Source of the DNA: Alteribacillus persepolensis
Lineage (GTDB): Bacteria; Bacillota; Bacilli; Bacillales; Marinococcaceae
Direction: 5' to 3'
DNA: 64,000 nucleotides
Assembly: GCF_900099605.1 (NCBI RefSeq)
Contig: NZ_FNDK01000003.1
Coordinates: 1-64,000, forward strand
Shown here: in pieces, positions 17,092 through 25,482 of the stretch
Layout of the letters: each line of letters starts with the position of its first letter
How positions within the stretch are numbered: the first letter of the stretch is position 1
Made by a program: the position numbers and the translations under genes
The notes under the pieces: model-generated
What the model was told of the DNA's origin: nothing
The model's input: only the letters and a program-made list of their open reading frames with translations
Databases searched by the model: none

Positions 17092-18555
17092 ATGATGAAA
17101 TATACTAAATGGAGCAAGATGCCAATAGGCGGAGTCTGGCGAGATGGTTCTTCTGTAAAGACGGCCGAAAATAACAATCCTTACAATGGAGAACTGCTGA
17201 CATCGCTTCAGCTGGCAAGTGCAGAAGACGTGGATGAAGCCTACCGTGTTGCACAGCAAGTACAAACGGAATGGTTTCAAAAACCGCCTGAACAACGTGT
17301 GCGCGTGATGGAAACAGCTGCCTCGCTGCTGGAGGAACAACAGGAAGAGGCTGTGCGGCTTCTTATCGAGGAAACAGGTGCCACATATATTAAAGCAGTC
17401 TCAGAAGTACAGGCAGCGATTGCTTTAATAAAAGAATCATCGACCTATCCAATGAAGATGGAGGAAGAGGCTGCACCGTCTGTAGTGCCAGGAAAAGAAA
17501 ACCGAATTTACCGGGAGCCGGCAGGTGTGATTAATGTGATTACATCCTGGAATTATCCATTGTCCTTATCGATGCGCTCGGTTGCGCCAGCGCTGGCGAC
17601 TGGAAACGGCGTCGTTATTAAACCAGCTTCTCATACTCCGATTACAGGCGGAACCTTTATTGCACATGTGTTTGAACAAGCAGGCGCGCCTGAGGGGTTA
17701 ATCAGTGTTTTAGTTGGGTCAGGTTCGGAAATTGGAGACAAAGTGGTAGAACATCCAATTCCGCGCGTTATTTCTTTTACCGGATCGACCGAGGTCGGGA
17801 AGCGTATCGGTGCATTAGCCGGCCAGCATGTAAAAGAAGTGTCGTTGGAGCTGGGAGGGAATAATGCCTTTATCGTGCTGGACGATGCAGACGTAGAACA
17901 AGCAGCTGCCGCAGCCGTTTTCGGAAAGTTCATGCATCAAGGACAAATATGCATGGCCATTAACCGCATGATTGTTACCAAAGACGTATACGAACCATTT
18001 GTTCAGGCATTAAAAGACAAAGTCCTGCAGCTGAAAGCAGGGGACCCAAAAGAAAAAGATACAACCATCGGCCCGCTTATTGATCAAAAACAAGTGCAAG
18101 AAATGCAAGAACTTGTCCATCAGGGAACCAGTGAAGGAGCAACCCTCTATTTAGAAGGAAAAACAGAGGGCAATGTCGTTTTCCCGACTATCTTTACAGA
18201 TGTTGATAACGATATGAGCATTGCTCAAGAAGAAATTTTCGGCCCGGTTGCCCTTGTTATCGCCGTTGAAAATGAAGAAGAGGCGATACAGGCAGCCAAT
18301 GATACCAATTATGGTTTGACAGCCTCTGTATTTAGTCGATCATCGGAACGAAGTTTGCGTGTTGCCAAACAATTGCACACCGGAATGGTTCACATTAATG
18401 ACCAGACCGTTAACAGTGAACCTGCCATGCCATTTGGCGGAGAGAAAGATTCAGGACTTGGCAGATTCGGAGGGAAATGGATACTTGAAAAGTTTACGAC
18501 AGTAAAATGGGTATCTGTACAAAAAGAAAAACGTTCGTATCCCATTTTTCAATAA
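17092..18555 (+). CDS. aldehyde dehydrogenase (benzaldehyde/aromatic type)
   Basis: The start at 17092 (adjacent ATG at 17095) follows AGAAGGTGAT; the frame opens earlier inside the MFS gene. The 487-residue protein shows the ALDH catalytic set: SWNYPLSLSM with the conserved Asn, the general base Glu in SLELGGNN (about 252), the nucleophile Cys in MHQGQICMA (about 286), and EEIFGPV (about 384). It oxidises an aldehyde to the acid with NAD(P)+. Similar enzymes (XylC, salicylaldehyde and vanillin dehydrogenases) pair with aryl-alcohol dehydrogenases. It should act on the product of the gene at 14623. Confidence 0.9.
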   Translation: MMKYTKWSKMPIGGVWRDGSSVKTAENNNPYNGELLTSLQLASAEDVDEAYRVAQQVQTEWFQKPPEQRVRVMETAASLLEEQQEEAVRLLIEETGATYIKAVSEVQAAIALIKESSTYPMKMEEEAAPSVVPGKENRIYREPAGVINVITSWNYPLSLSMRSVAPALATGNGVVIKPASHTPITGGTFIAHVFEQAGAPEGLISVLVGSGSEIGDKVVEHPIPRVISFTGSTEVGKRIGALAGQHVKEVSLELGGNNAFIVLDDADVEQAAAAAVFGKFMHQGQICMAINRMIVTKDVYEPFVQALKDKVLQLKAGDPKEKDTTIGPLIDQKQVQEMQELVHQGTSEGATLYLEGKTEGNVVFPTIFTDVDNDMSIAQEEIFGPVALVIAVENEEEAIQAANDTNYGLTASVFSRSSERSLRVAKQLHTGMVHINDQTVNSEPAMPFGGEKDSGLGRFGGKWILEKFTTVKWVSVQKEKRSYPIFQ

Positions 18556-18580
18556 TACAAAAAAAGAAAGGATGAGTGTT

Positions 18581-19354
18581 ATGACAACAGCTGTTGAATT
18601 GCCAAAATATCAAGAGTTATCTGATAAGGAGTTAATGGATTGGACGCCAAAAGAATTTACCGAAAACATTATCCGTAAATCGGAAATGTTTGGAGAAGCG
18701 TTTTTTGATAAAGAGCATTGGAAAACGGTGGAGCTCGATGAAGAGACACGTCAGAAAAACCTGATTGAATTTTGTGCAAGGCTTGCGTGGCGTGAGTTTT
18801 ATAATGGAGTGCATCCTCCATCCAAACAAATCGTTATGCTCGAACAAGGAGACGATGACATCGGTATACGCATTCGTTTAGCTCAGCAAATTATCGATGA
18901 AGTGAAACACCAGCGTATTTGGGGAAGTTGGTGTAAGCATTATGGAGGAAGTCCGAAGCTGCAGGATTATGACGTGAGTCCAGAGGTGATCAAGCAGTTC
19001 CGCTTGACCAATGAATATGAAGACATTGCTGAAATTGCACTGAATTTACAGCTGACCGGCGAAGTAATTTTAGTTTTCTTGTTTGGATACGGCACGTTAA
19101 AGCCAGAAAACAGCATCACAAGACAACTGCTGCCGGACGAATTAGTAAAAGGCATTGAAAAAGAAGTAGTAAATGATGAGCCTCGCCATATTGCGGTAGG
19201 CAGAGACATTATGAAAAAATACTGCGGAGATGCGAAGAAGCGCCGCCATTTGTTAGAATTACAGCAAGCAAAGTTAGAAAACACGATTAAAATTATGAGC
19301 AGGGATTTAGATTTGTTAGGAGCAGAGCGGACAGGCCCCCTGCCTTCTGTATAA
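18581..19354 (+). CDS. ferritin-like diiron protein, putative oxygenase
   Basis: I choose the ATG at 18581, nine bases after AAAGAAAGG; the ATG at 18572 touches that site. The 257-residue protein is all-helical and carries two E-x-x-H motifs: DEVKHQ (Glu about 107, His about 110) and DEPRHI (Glu about 200, His about 203). Further candidate metal-ligand Glu residues are in LAWREFYNG (about 72) and LTGEVIL (about 161). This spacing of Glu, ExxH, Glu, ExxH is that of carboxylate-bridged diiron enzymes. The family was not recognised. Co-transcription with alcohol and aldehyde dehydrogenases suggests it hydroxylates a substrate to the alcohol, or oxidises it in another way. No reductase or ferredoxin gene is in the operon. 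Confidence 0.75.
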   Translation: MTTAVELPKYQELSDKELMDWTPKEFTENIIRKSEMFGEAFFDKEHWKTVELDEETRQKNLIEFCARLAWREFYNGVHPPSKQIVMLEQGDDDIGIRIRLAQQIIDEVKHQRIWGSWCKHYGGSPKLQDYDVSPEVIKQFRLTNEYEDIAEIALNLQLTGEVILVFLFGYGTLKPENSITRQLLPDELVKGIEKEVVNDEPRHIAVGRDIMKKYCGDAKKRRHLLELQQAKLENTIKIMSRDLDLLGAERTGPLPSV

Positions 19355-19376
19355 AATAATGAGTGCAGGTGATAAC

Positions 19377-19646
19377 ATGTTTGATTTTGAAAAATGGAGT
19401 CAAAGGCTTTACGATACCGTAGAGCGTACTGATGAGGAAGAAGCTCTCTCCGCTCGCGACAACGAATTGGAAGAGTTGTGGGAAGAGCTGTTTCAACAAA
19501 CCGACGATACGTATGTACAGTTTTTAGATGAGCTGTTAACGTTAACGAAAAAGGATATGCAAACCGATCATCCAAGCGCCAAACAAGATATCCATCAGCT
19601 GGTTGATCGGATGAGGGAATCCGTATTAGAAGGAAATGAATCGTAA
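19377..19646 (+). CDS. small acidic helical protein, possible diiron-enzyme partner
   Basis: The ATG at 19377 follows AGGTGAT, 22 bases after the diiron gene stop. The 89-residue protein is almost entirely charged helix (ERTDEEEALSARDNELEEL, LDELLTLTKKDM, HQLVDRMRESVLEG), strongly acidic, without cysteines or membrane segments. It matches no family I recognise. As the last gene of the operon, directly after the diiron protein, it may be an effector or assembly subunit comparable in role to small coupling proteins of diiron oxygenases; this is inference from position. A strong terminator follows. Confidence 0.65.
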   Translation: MFDFEKWSQRLYDTVERTDEEEALSARDNELEELWEELFQQTDDTYVQFLDELLTLTKKDMQTDHPSAKQDIHQLVDRMRESVLEGNES

Positions 19647-19654
19647 AAGAAGCT

Positions 19655-19699
19655 CCACCTTCTTTTTCTCAAAGGACAGAGAAAGAGAAGGTGGTTTTC
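19655..19699 (+). terminator. intrinsic terminator ending the ADH-diiron operon
   Basis: CCACCTTCTTTTTCTC pairs with GAGAAAGAGAAGGTGG (one bulge), followed by TTTTC. Confidence 0.85.
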
Positions 19700-19855
19700 T
19701 ATTTGTAGTGGTTGGAAGGATGAAAAGGCAGCAAAAAATGGTTTCTTCCGTTTTTCAGGACGTTTGTCCTTTTTTAACATCTGTTGAACACACAGCACTG
19801 TTATGATTCATCGTGATATGGTAAGCTGAATAACTAAAGGGAGACTGGAGAAAAC

Positions 19856-20545
19856 ATGGAATATGAGTGGAAACAAGCTGCCAAGACGTTGGACTCTATA
19901 ACGGTGACGTCGCAAGAAAATAATGAGCCTGTCATCGTAGAAGGACAAACTGATGACCTTCGTTGTGTCGGGGTAGGGACAGACGCTGCTGTTTTTCAGT
20001 CCATTCAAGCGCCCGCGTATGCGTTTAAACTGTTTGCAAGGGATAAGCAGTTGAAAATAAAAACCGAAGCCGAAGTATATCAATCATTAGGCCCTTCCTC
20101 GTATTTTCCTGATTTTTATGGGGCAGAAGAGCGTTGTCTTGTCTTAAGCTATGAAGACGGCACGACGTTTTATGATTGTTTACTGCAAGGAATTCCGATT
20201 CCAGAGCAAGCCGTGAAAGATATTGAACATGCAAGATGCTATGTCAAACAGCGAGGATTGAATCCGCGTGATATTCACCTTCGCAACATGCTGCTTCAAC
20301 ATGGACGAGGGAAGTTAATAGATGTGTCGGAGTATGCGCTTCCAGGCAATGACTACCGTTTTGAACACTTAAAACAAGCTTATGATGAGTATTATCCTCT
20401 TATCAAAGGAAGGCCTGTGCCATTTTGGCTCGCGGAGGTCGTTCGAAAGTGGTATAACCAGCGCAGTGATCACTTTTCGTCTTATGATGAGTTCTTACAA
20501 AAAGTGAAGAAACTCTTCTTGTTCAAAAAAGAACATACACGTTAA
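19856..20545 (+). CDS. protein kinase-like protein (YrzF-like)
   Basis: The 229-residue protein is a minimal kinase fold. A VAIK-like Lys is in YAFKLFARD (about residue 58). The catalytic loop is GLNPRDIHLRNMLL (about 137-150), with Asp in the HRD-like position. KLIDVSEY (about 158) replaces the DFG motif with IDVS, so the metal-binding Asp is kept but phenylalanine and glycine are not. The C-lobe is short. These traits match the YrzF group of putative Ser/Thr kinases in bacilli; activity is unproven. The start has GGGAGAC-type spacing upstream. It is convergent with spoVAF. Confidence 0.75.
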   Translation: MEYEWKQAAKTLDSITVTSQENNEPVIVEGQTDDLRCVGVGTDAAVFQSIQAPAYAFKLFARDKQLKIKTEAEVYQSLGPSSYFPDFYGAEERCLVLSYEDGTTFYDCLLQGIPIPEQAVKDIEHARCYVKQRGLNPRDIHLRNMLLQHGRGKLIDVSEYALPGNDYRFEHLKQAYDEYYPLIKGRPVPFWLAEVVRKWYNQRSDHFSSYDEFLQKVKKLFLFKKEHTR

Positions 20546-20561
20546 TCAAACGTTTGATTAA
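20542..20561. repeat. perfect 20-bp palindrome over the kinase-like gene stop
   Basis: TTAATCAAACGTTTGATTAA is fully self-complementary and includes the stop codon of the kinase-like gene. It directly precedes the terminator. Confidence 0.8.
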
Positions 20562-20567
20562 ATAATG

Positions 20568-20600
20568 AGCAGCAGAGATTTTGATTCCTCTGCTGCTTTT
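20568..20600. terminator. bidirectional intrinsic terminator
   Basis: AGCAGCAGAG (20568-20577) pairs with 20588-20597, with T's after the right arm. It lies between convergent genes and can serve both. Confidence 0.8.
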
Positions 20601-20612
20601 ATCATGGGAAAA

Positions 20613-22085
20613 TTAACGATCAGGATCTTGCGGCTTGACTGCAGTTGGGCGGTGTTTATTAATCGGTACTGGCGGACGCAGCAAGGCATCGCGCAGCTCA
20701 GGAAACGAAAACGGCATAAACGGCCATAAGTATGGAATATTAAATGATCGTAAGCGCGTGAGGAATACCACCCATAACAGACAGCCGACGATATAGCCCG
20801 GAGCTGCAAAAATGGCTGTTAATACAAGCAAAACGAGCCGGTAAAGACGGTTGGCTAACCCCAGCTCATATGTTGGCGTGGCAAATGTTCCAATCGCGAC
20901 AATCGAAATATATAAAATTACCTCGTGAGTAAGAAGGCCGACGGTGACGGCAATTTCTCCAATCACAATCGCGGCCACAAGCCCAAGGGCGGTTCCCATC
21001 GAACTAGGGGTGTGAATTGTTGCCATGCGCAGCATATCAATACCAATTTCAATCATAATTAATTGTGCTAATAGTGGTATCGCACTAGGTTCTTTAATGC
21101 CTATAAAGTCTAGTCCATCGGGCAGAAGCCCTGGGTTGTCAGCAAATAAAAACCATAACGGCAGCAAAAAGATAGCCAGCAAAATAGAGAAAAAACGCAC
21201 ATAGCGAAAGTACGTGCCAACAACCGGGCGCTGGCGATATTCCTCTATGTGCTGTAAATGATGCCAAAAGGTGGTCGGTGTAATCAGAACACAAGGAGAG
21301 CCATCGACGATAACCATAATATGACCGTCATACAAATAAGCAGCAGCCGTGTCAGGGCGCTCCGTGTAGCGCACAGTTGGATAAGGGTTCCAGTGGCGTC
21401 CGCAAATATACTCTTCTACTGTTTTTTCTCCCATTGGAAACCCTTCTGCATCAATATCTTTCAAGGAGTCTTTGATTTTTTTTATCATTTGTGGATTGGC
21501 AATATCTTTAATATAAGAAATACAAATATCTGTTTTTGAGCGTCTGCCAATCGACATGTACTCCATCCGCAAAGAAGGGTCGCGTACTCTGCGGCGAAGC
21601 AGCGACGTATTAAAAACAATTGTCTCCACAAAGCCATCCCGCGGACCGCGTGTAACCCTCTCAAGATCAGGCTCTTCAGGGGAGCGGACGGGATATGTCC
21701 TAGTATCAATAATAATGACTTGATTAATGCCTTCGACAACAAGAGCCGTTGCTCCGCTTAATACCCAAAAAACAACTTTGTCTAAGTCATCTTCTTTGTC
21801 AAGCTCAATGTAGGGAAGATATGTTTTCATTAATTGCTCTAGCGGATCAGGCTCGAGATGTTCAGGTGTCAGGTTAGCAAGGAACCGCATGATTCTTTGC
21901 AGCGCTTCATCATTTGCAAACCCGTCAATCATAAACATGCCCATATCCCGGCCTGCGTAGTGCAAGTCAAGATGAATCGTATCAAAGCTTTCTCCGATGC
22001 CAATTTCTTGTTTCAAGTAGTCAATATTGTTATGAAAATCATCAAAAACTGGCTGCTTTGGCTTCTCTTCACTCAATGGTTCCAC
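20613..22085 (-). CDS. spoVAF: stage V sporulation protein AF (GerA family)
   Basis: The 490-residue protein has a large soluble N-terminal domain followed by about five membrane helices (from FFSILLAIFLLPLWFLFAD, about 300, to about 445) and a short C-terminal tail. Segments such as YPVRSPEEPDLERVTRGPRDG, SKTDICISYIKDIANP, YPTVRYTERPDTAAAYL and IPYLWPFMPF are characteristic of SpoVAF, a GerA-type A-subunit homologue of the spore inner membrane. It takes part in spore germination with the dipicolinate channel. Length matches the family. It normally ends the spoVA operon; here it stands alone, divergent from a DUF3231 gene and convergent with a kinase-like gene. A SigG-like promoter is at 22107-22135. 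Confidence 0.88.
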   Translation of the reverse strand: MEPLSEEKPKQPVFDDFHNNIDYLKQEIGIGESFDTIHLDLHYAGRDMGMFMIDGFANDEALQRIMRFLANLTPEHLEPDPLEQLMKTYLPYIELDKEDDLDKVVFWVLSGATALVVEGINQVIIIDTRTYPVRSPEEPDLERVTRGPRDGFVETIVFNTSLLRRRVRDPSLRMEYMSIGRRSKTDICISYIKDIANPQMIKKIKDSLKDIDAEGFPMGEKTVEEYICGRHWNPYPTVRYTERPDTAAAYLYDGHIMVIVDGSPCVLITPTTFWHHLQHIEEYRQRPVVGTYFRYVRFFSILLAIFLLPLWFLFADNPGLLPDGLDFIGIKEPSAIPLLAQLIMIEIGIDMLRMATIHTPSSMGTALGLVAAIVIGEIAVTVGLLTHEVILYISIVAIGTFATPTYELGLANRLYRLVLLVLTAIFAAPGYIVGCLLWVVFLTRLRSFNIPYLWPFMPFSFPELRDALLRPPVPINKHRPTAVKPQDPDR

Positions 22086-22106
22086 CGTCCTTTATGCTTC
22101 CATTCA

Positions 22107-22135
22107 TAACATGCGTAGAATGAGCATGGTTATAC
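22107..22135 (-). promoter_or_regulatory. SigG-type promoter for spoVAF
   Basis: On the minus strand GTATA (22135-22131) and CATGTTA (22113-22107) are spaced by 17 bases, fitting the forespore SigG consensus GHATR and CATNHTA. It lies 21 bases upstream of the start codon. Confidence 0.5.
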
Positions 22136-22234
22136 GGGATTTAATGAACTTTTACACAGCAATGAAACATGCAAGTCTCTATACATACGTCTTGTTTAAA
22201 CGGGGCATGTTATTTGTACAGGAGGTGGAAGGCC

Positions 22235-23254
22235 TTGGGAACCAGCCCGGAAGATGTGAAGCTGACATCGGCAGAAATTGGGAAAATTTGGTCCACTTAT
22301 ACGGGGAACACTTTATCAAAATGCGTCCTTCGCTATTTTCAACAGCATGTCGAAGACCCTGATATCAAGCGCATTGTAGACCATGCACTGGATTTATGCG
22401 ATTCACTCGTTGTTGATGCGCGTGAAATCTTTCAAAAAGAGAATTTTCCCGTGCCGGTTGGTTTTACGGATGAAGATGTTCATCTGGGTGCGCCGAGGCT
22501 TTTTAAGGATGAATTTTACCTTCATTATTTAAAATACACAGGAAAAGCGGGACTCAGTTTATATTCAGTGGCCATCCCATTGATGACAAGAAGTGATACG
22601 AGAGAGTTTTTTACAAATACGGTTCAGGCAACGATGCGGTTTTTAAATGAAGTAACGCAAGTGTTGATGGATAAAGGACTGATGGTGAAGCCGCCGGAGA
22701 TACCATACCCTCGGCATCCCGATTTTATTGAAAAACAACGCTATTTAAGCGGCTTTTTAGGAGAAGTTCGTCCATTGCATGCGCTTGAAATTGCTCATAT
22801 ATATTCGAATTTGGACAACGATACAACGAGTAAAGCGCTGCTTGTTGCATTTAGCCAAGTAGCACGCGAAGGAAAGATCCGCGATTTCTTTTTGCGTGGA
22901 AAAGAAATTACAGACCGGCATATTAAAGCTGGATTCAATAAGCTGCATGAGAACGGTTTACCTGGAACCCCTTTTTTGGATAATTTGGTGACAACATCGA
23001 CCATCTCTCCATTCTCTGATAAGCTGATGCTGTTTCATAAAATGGAGATGTTTTCGATGAAAATAAGAACATATGCCAACGCCGCTTCGTTAAATGGCAG
23101 ACGCGACATTGGTGCTATGTACACGCGTTTTCTGGCAGATAACGGATTATATGTGGATGATGCTGCGAATTTGTTAATTGCACGCAGATGGATGGAACGC
23201 ACACCAGAAGCGGTCGACCGCGACGAACTAGCACACAAAAAGGAGCTGGAATAA
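22235..23254 (+). CDS. DUF3231 family protein
   Basis: The start is the TTG at 22235, seven bases after AGGAGGTG; the frame upstream lacks a signal. The 339-residue protein is all-helical with two similar halves (about 1-165 and 175-335). Each contains helices in the style of AEIGKIWSTYTGNTLSKCVLRYF and HALEIAHIYSNLDNDTTSKALL. It lacks a signal peptide and membrane helices. DUF3231 proteins are widespread in spore-forming bacilli and have a ferritin-like helical fold, but their function is not established. Divergence from spoVAF is compatible with a sporulation role, though nothing in the sequence proves it. Confidence 0.82.
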   Translation: MGTSPEDVKLTSAEIGKIWSTYTGNTLSKCVLRYFQQHVEDPDIKRIVDHALDLCDSLVVDAREIFQKENFPVPVGFTDEDVHLGAPRLFKDEFYLHYLKYTGKAGLSLYSVAIPLMTRSDTREFFTNTVQATMRFLNEVTQVLMDKGLMVKPPEIPYPRHPDFIEKQRYLSGFLGEVRPLHALEIAHIYSNLDNDTTSKALLVAFSQVAREGKIRDFFLRGKEITDRHIKAGFNKLHENGLPGTPFLDNLVTTSTISPFSDKLMLFHKMEMFSMKIRTYANAASLNGRRDIGAMYTRFLADNGLYVDDAANLLIARRWMERTPEAVDRDELAHKKELE

Positions 23255-23349
23255 GGGATTAACGGGTTCGCTTGTTAAGTGCGAACTGGTGAATCACTTG
23301 GAAAAACACATGTTAAATCACAGAAATATCCAATGGAATTCACAGTATA

Positions 23350-23384
23350 AAAAAGAGATTGGAAAAAAACTCCAATCTCTTTTT
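23350..23384. terminator. bidirectional intrinsic terminator
   Basis: AAAAAGAGATTGGA pairs exactly with 23371-23384 and has A/T tracts on both sides. It serves the DUF3231 gene and the convergent small gene. Confidence 0.9.
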
Positions 23385-23445
23385 TATACTTCAACAAACG
23401 CCTCCTTTAGTGACATAAGCATTTAGCCACTACACTGCACCTAAA

Positions 23446-23649
23446 TTAGTTATCCTTTTGGCAAGAAAATGAATAGCTTAAAGTCAGAGAATCACGTTCT
23501 ACTTTAGGCAAGCCGCCTATTTCATAGCATTTGTCACTCGCAAGTCTAATTTCTTTGTTATTGAAATATGATTGAGTACTAATTAAAAACGCTACTGTAA
23601 CAATAGACAAGACACTTATTGCTATGATTATTTTTATTCTATTTGTCAT
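23446..23649 (-). CDS. small membrane-anchored hypothetical protein
   Basis: The 67-residue protein has one N-terminal membrane helix (about 5-24, IKIIIAISVLSIVTVAFLIS) and a short outer domain with two cysteines (SDKCYEIGGLPKV and SYSFSCQKDN) that could form a disulfide. AGGGAG precedes the ATG. Similar small proteins with a CxxxGGxP motif occur in other bacilli, but no function is known to me. The terminator at 23350-23384 lies downstream. Confidence 0.6.
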   Translation of the reverse strand: MTNRIKIIIAISVLSIVTVAFLISTQSYFNNKEIRLASDKCYEIGGLPKVERDSLTLSYSFSCQKDN

Positions 23650-23832
23650 ACAACGTCTCCCTTAATAATTCTTCTTTAAGAAACTTGCTCGTTATTTGAA
23701 GAACAATCGCTTATCAGTTCTCATATCTCTTTGCTATTTATTTTATCATTTATCTCCAAATCCCTTCATTAAACATGACCAATCGCACTCAAAATCGCAG
23801 TCAGGAAATAATTTTTTCACCCCTTGCGAATT

Positions 23833-24621
23833 TTAGGCATAGTAATGCGGAACCCGGCTTGAAAACACCGGAACTTGCTGCCTGACTTCGGTTACTTTTT
23901 CAGGGGAAAGGCTCGCTCGTATGACTTCTGCTTGATCGGTGCTTCCTTCAGCTAAGATGCTTCCCCACGGATCAATAATCATGGAATGGCCGGCAAACGT
24001 TGTATTGTTATACGTGCCAATTCGGTTGCATGATATCATATACACTTGATTTTCGATGGCGCGGGCCAGCTGTAAATAACGCCAATGATCACGCCTGGCG
24101 TCTGGCCACTCAGCAGGAAGGAAAATGACCTGTGCCCCCTCTAGCGCAAGCGCTCGGACCAGCTCAGGAAAGCGCAGATCATAACAAATAATGACTCCCA
24201 TTTTGATGCCGCCCAGCTCAAACACTTGGGCTTTATGTTTACCGCCTGTTAAATAATCAGGTTCGTTCAGCATCGGCACCAAATGAAGTTTGTCATAATG
24301 ATACACAAGCTCTCCATTGCGGTTAATAATAAGAGCACGGTTAAACATGTCGTCTCCTTGTTGATAGGCGATGGAACCAGCTGCTAAATGAACGTTGTGG
24401 GTGCTGGCCAGCTGTTGTAAGAATGGTATCGTGTTACTTGTTTCATGGTCTGCAATATCGGTTAGCTGCGGCAGTGTGTAAGCTGTGGTCCACATTTCCG
24501 GCAGCACAATGATATCAGGCTGATTCTGTTTAACTTCTTTTGAAACGAGTGTTTCGACGTTTTGTCGATTTTGTTTAGGGTCTCCTGGAACAATATCCAT
24601 TTGTATGGAAGAAATAATCAC
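23833..24621 (-). CDS. carbon-nitrogen hydrolase (omega-amidase/MtnU-like)
   Basis: I place the start at the GTG at 24621, after GAGGAGG, which gives 262 residues, close to the usual length. The frame continues to 24690 without a better signal. The nitrilase-fold triad is visible: Glu in VLPEMWTTAY (about 44), Lys in HYDKLHLVP (about 112) and Cys in GVIICYDLRFPE (about 146). The segment SAEW-like LPAEWPDARRDHWRYL and RAIENQ match omega-amidases such as MtnU, which hydrolyse 2-oxo-acid omega-amides after transamination of methionine or glutamine. It is divergent from the DJ-1 family gene. It is a single gene here, without methionine-salvage neighbours. Confidence 0.82.
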   Translation of the reverse strand: MIISSIQMDIVPGDPKQNRQNVETLVSKEVKQNQPDIIVLPEMWTTAYTLPQLTDIADHETSNTIPFLQQLASTHNVHLAAGSIAYQQGDDMFNRALIINRNGELVYHYDKLHLVPMLNEPDYLTGGKHKAQVFELGGIKMGVIICYDLRFPELVRALALEGAQVIFLPAEWPDARRDHWRYLQLARAIENQVYMISCNRIGTYNNTTFAGHSMIIDPWGSILAEGSTDQAEVIRASLSPEKVTEVRQQVPVFSSRVPHYYA

Positions 24622-24799
24622 GTTTTGCTCATCCTCCTCTTTTTCTATCCTCTTCCCTTCATTAAGAGGAATGAATCTATCCGCTGTCAATACTTCTGCA
24701 TAATTTTGCCGTGAAGACTTTTACATGATTGTAACATCACTTTCTCCAATAAATGGTAAAATGGATATGCTGGAACCAAATCTGCGAGATGGAGGTTGG

Positions 24800-25354
24800 A
24801 TGATGAGCAAAGTATTAATTGTGACAGGAGATGCTGTGGAAGCGCTGGAAGTATACTACCCTTATTTCCGCTGTCTAGAAGAGGGATTTGACACAGATAT
24901 TGCCGCACCTCATCAGAAAAAGCTTAACACCGTCGTTCACGACTTTGAAGATTGGGAAACATACACAGAAAAGCGCGGCTATATGATTGATGCCAATATT
25001 GCTTTTGCTGACGTCACACCTGAAGACTACGACGGCATCATTATTCCAGGCGGACGTGCCCCTGAACATATTCGCTTGGACGAGCATCTGCCAGGCATTG
25101 TTTCTCACTTTTTTGAAGCAGATAAGCCAATTGCTGTTGTGTGTCATGGCAGCCAAGTGTTAACCCCCATTGCAGACGTTGTAAAGGGCAGAAAAATGAC
25201 AGCTTACCAGGCGTGTAAGCCGGAAGTGGAGCGCATGGGTGCAGAGTACGTGAATGAAATGGATTATGTAGATAAAAATCTCGTTTCTGGTCATGCCTGG
25301 CCTGATCTGCCGGCATTGATGAAGGAATTTGTAAAGCAGGTAAAAGAGCGTTAA
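24800..25354 (+). CDS. DJ-1/PfpI family protein
   Basis: The ATG at 24800 (next ATG at 24803) follows GGAGG. The 184-residue protein has the class I glutamine amidotransferase-like fold: an initial strand KVLIVTGDAVEALEVYYP, an acidic residue in IIPGGRAPEHIR, and the nucleophile Cys in IAVVCHGSQVL (about 115), followed by His. This pattern is shared by PfpI/YhbO-type proteins, reported as chaperones, deglycases or glyoxalases and often stress-induced. Length is typical. Its exact activity cannot be assigned. Confidence 0.85.
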   Translation: MMSKVLIVTGDAVEALEVYYPYFRCLEEGFDTDIAAPHQKKLNTVVHDFEDWETYTEKRGYMIDANIAFADVTPEDYDGIIIPGGRAPEHIRLDEHLPGIVSHFFEADKPIAVVCHGSQVLTPIADVVKGRKMTAYQACKPEVERMGAEYVNEMDYVDKNLVSGHAWPDLPALMKEFVKQVKER

Positions 25355-25400
25355 ACAGAAGTAACAGCTAAAAGCGCGGCTGATGGAACTGGAAAAAATA

Positions 25401-25409
25401 TGATATAAT
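25401..25409 (+). promoter_or_regulatory. extended -10 promoter of the toxin mRNA
   Basis: TGATATAAT is a TGN-extended -10; the -35 region 17 bases upstream is weak. It would start an mRNA with a leader of about 65 bases before the toxin ATG. Confidence 0.55.
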
Positions 25410-25446
25410 AAACATGCGATAGCATTGGTTAACTGAAGGGTGGTTC

Positions 25447-25479
25447 GGTATCATCCCCAAAAGGGAAGGGGGTGGTGCC
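25447..25479 (+). promoter_or_regulatory. hairpin sequestering the toxin ribosome binding site
   Basis: GGTATCATCCCC (25447-25458) can pair along its whole length with GGGGGTGGTGCC (25468-25479), with G-U pairs, over a nine-base loop. The right arm contains the AGGGGGTGG ribosome binding site, three bases before the ATG at 25483. This would limit toxin translation, as in known type I systems. Confidence 0.65.
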
Positions 25480-25482
25480 TAT

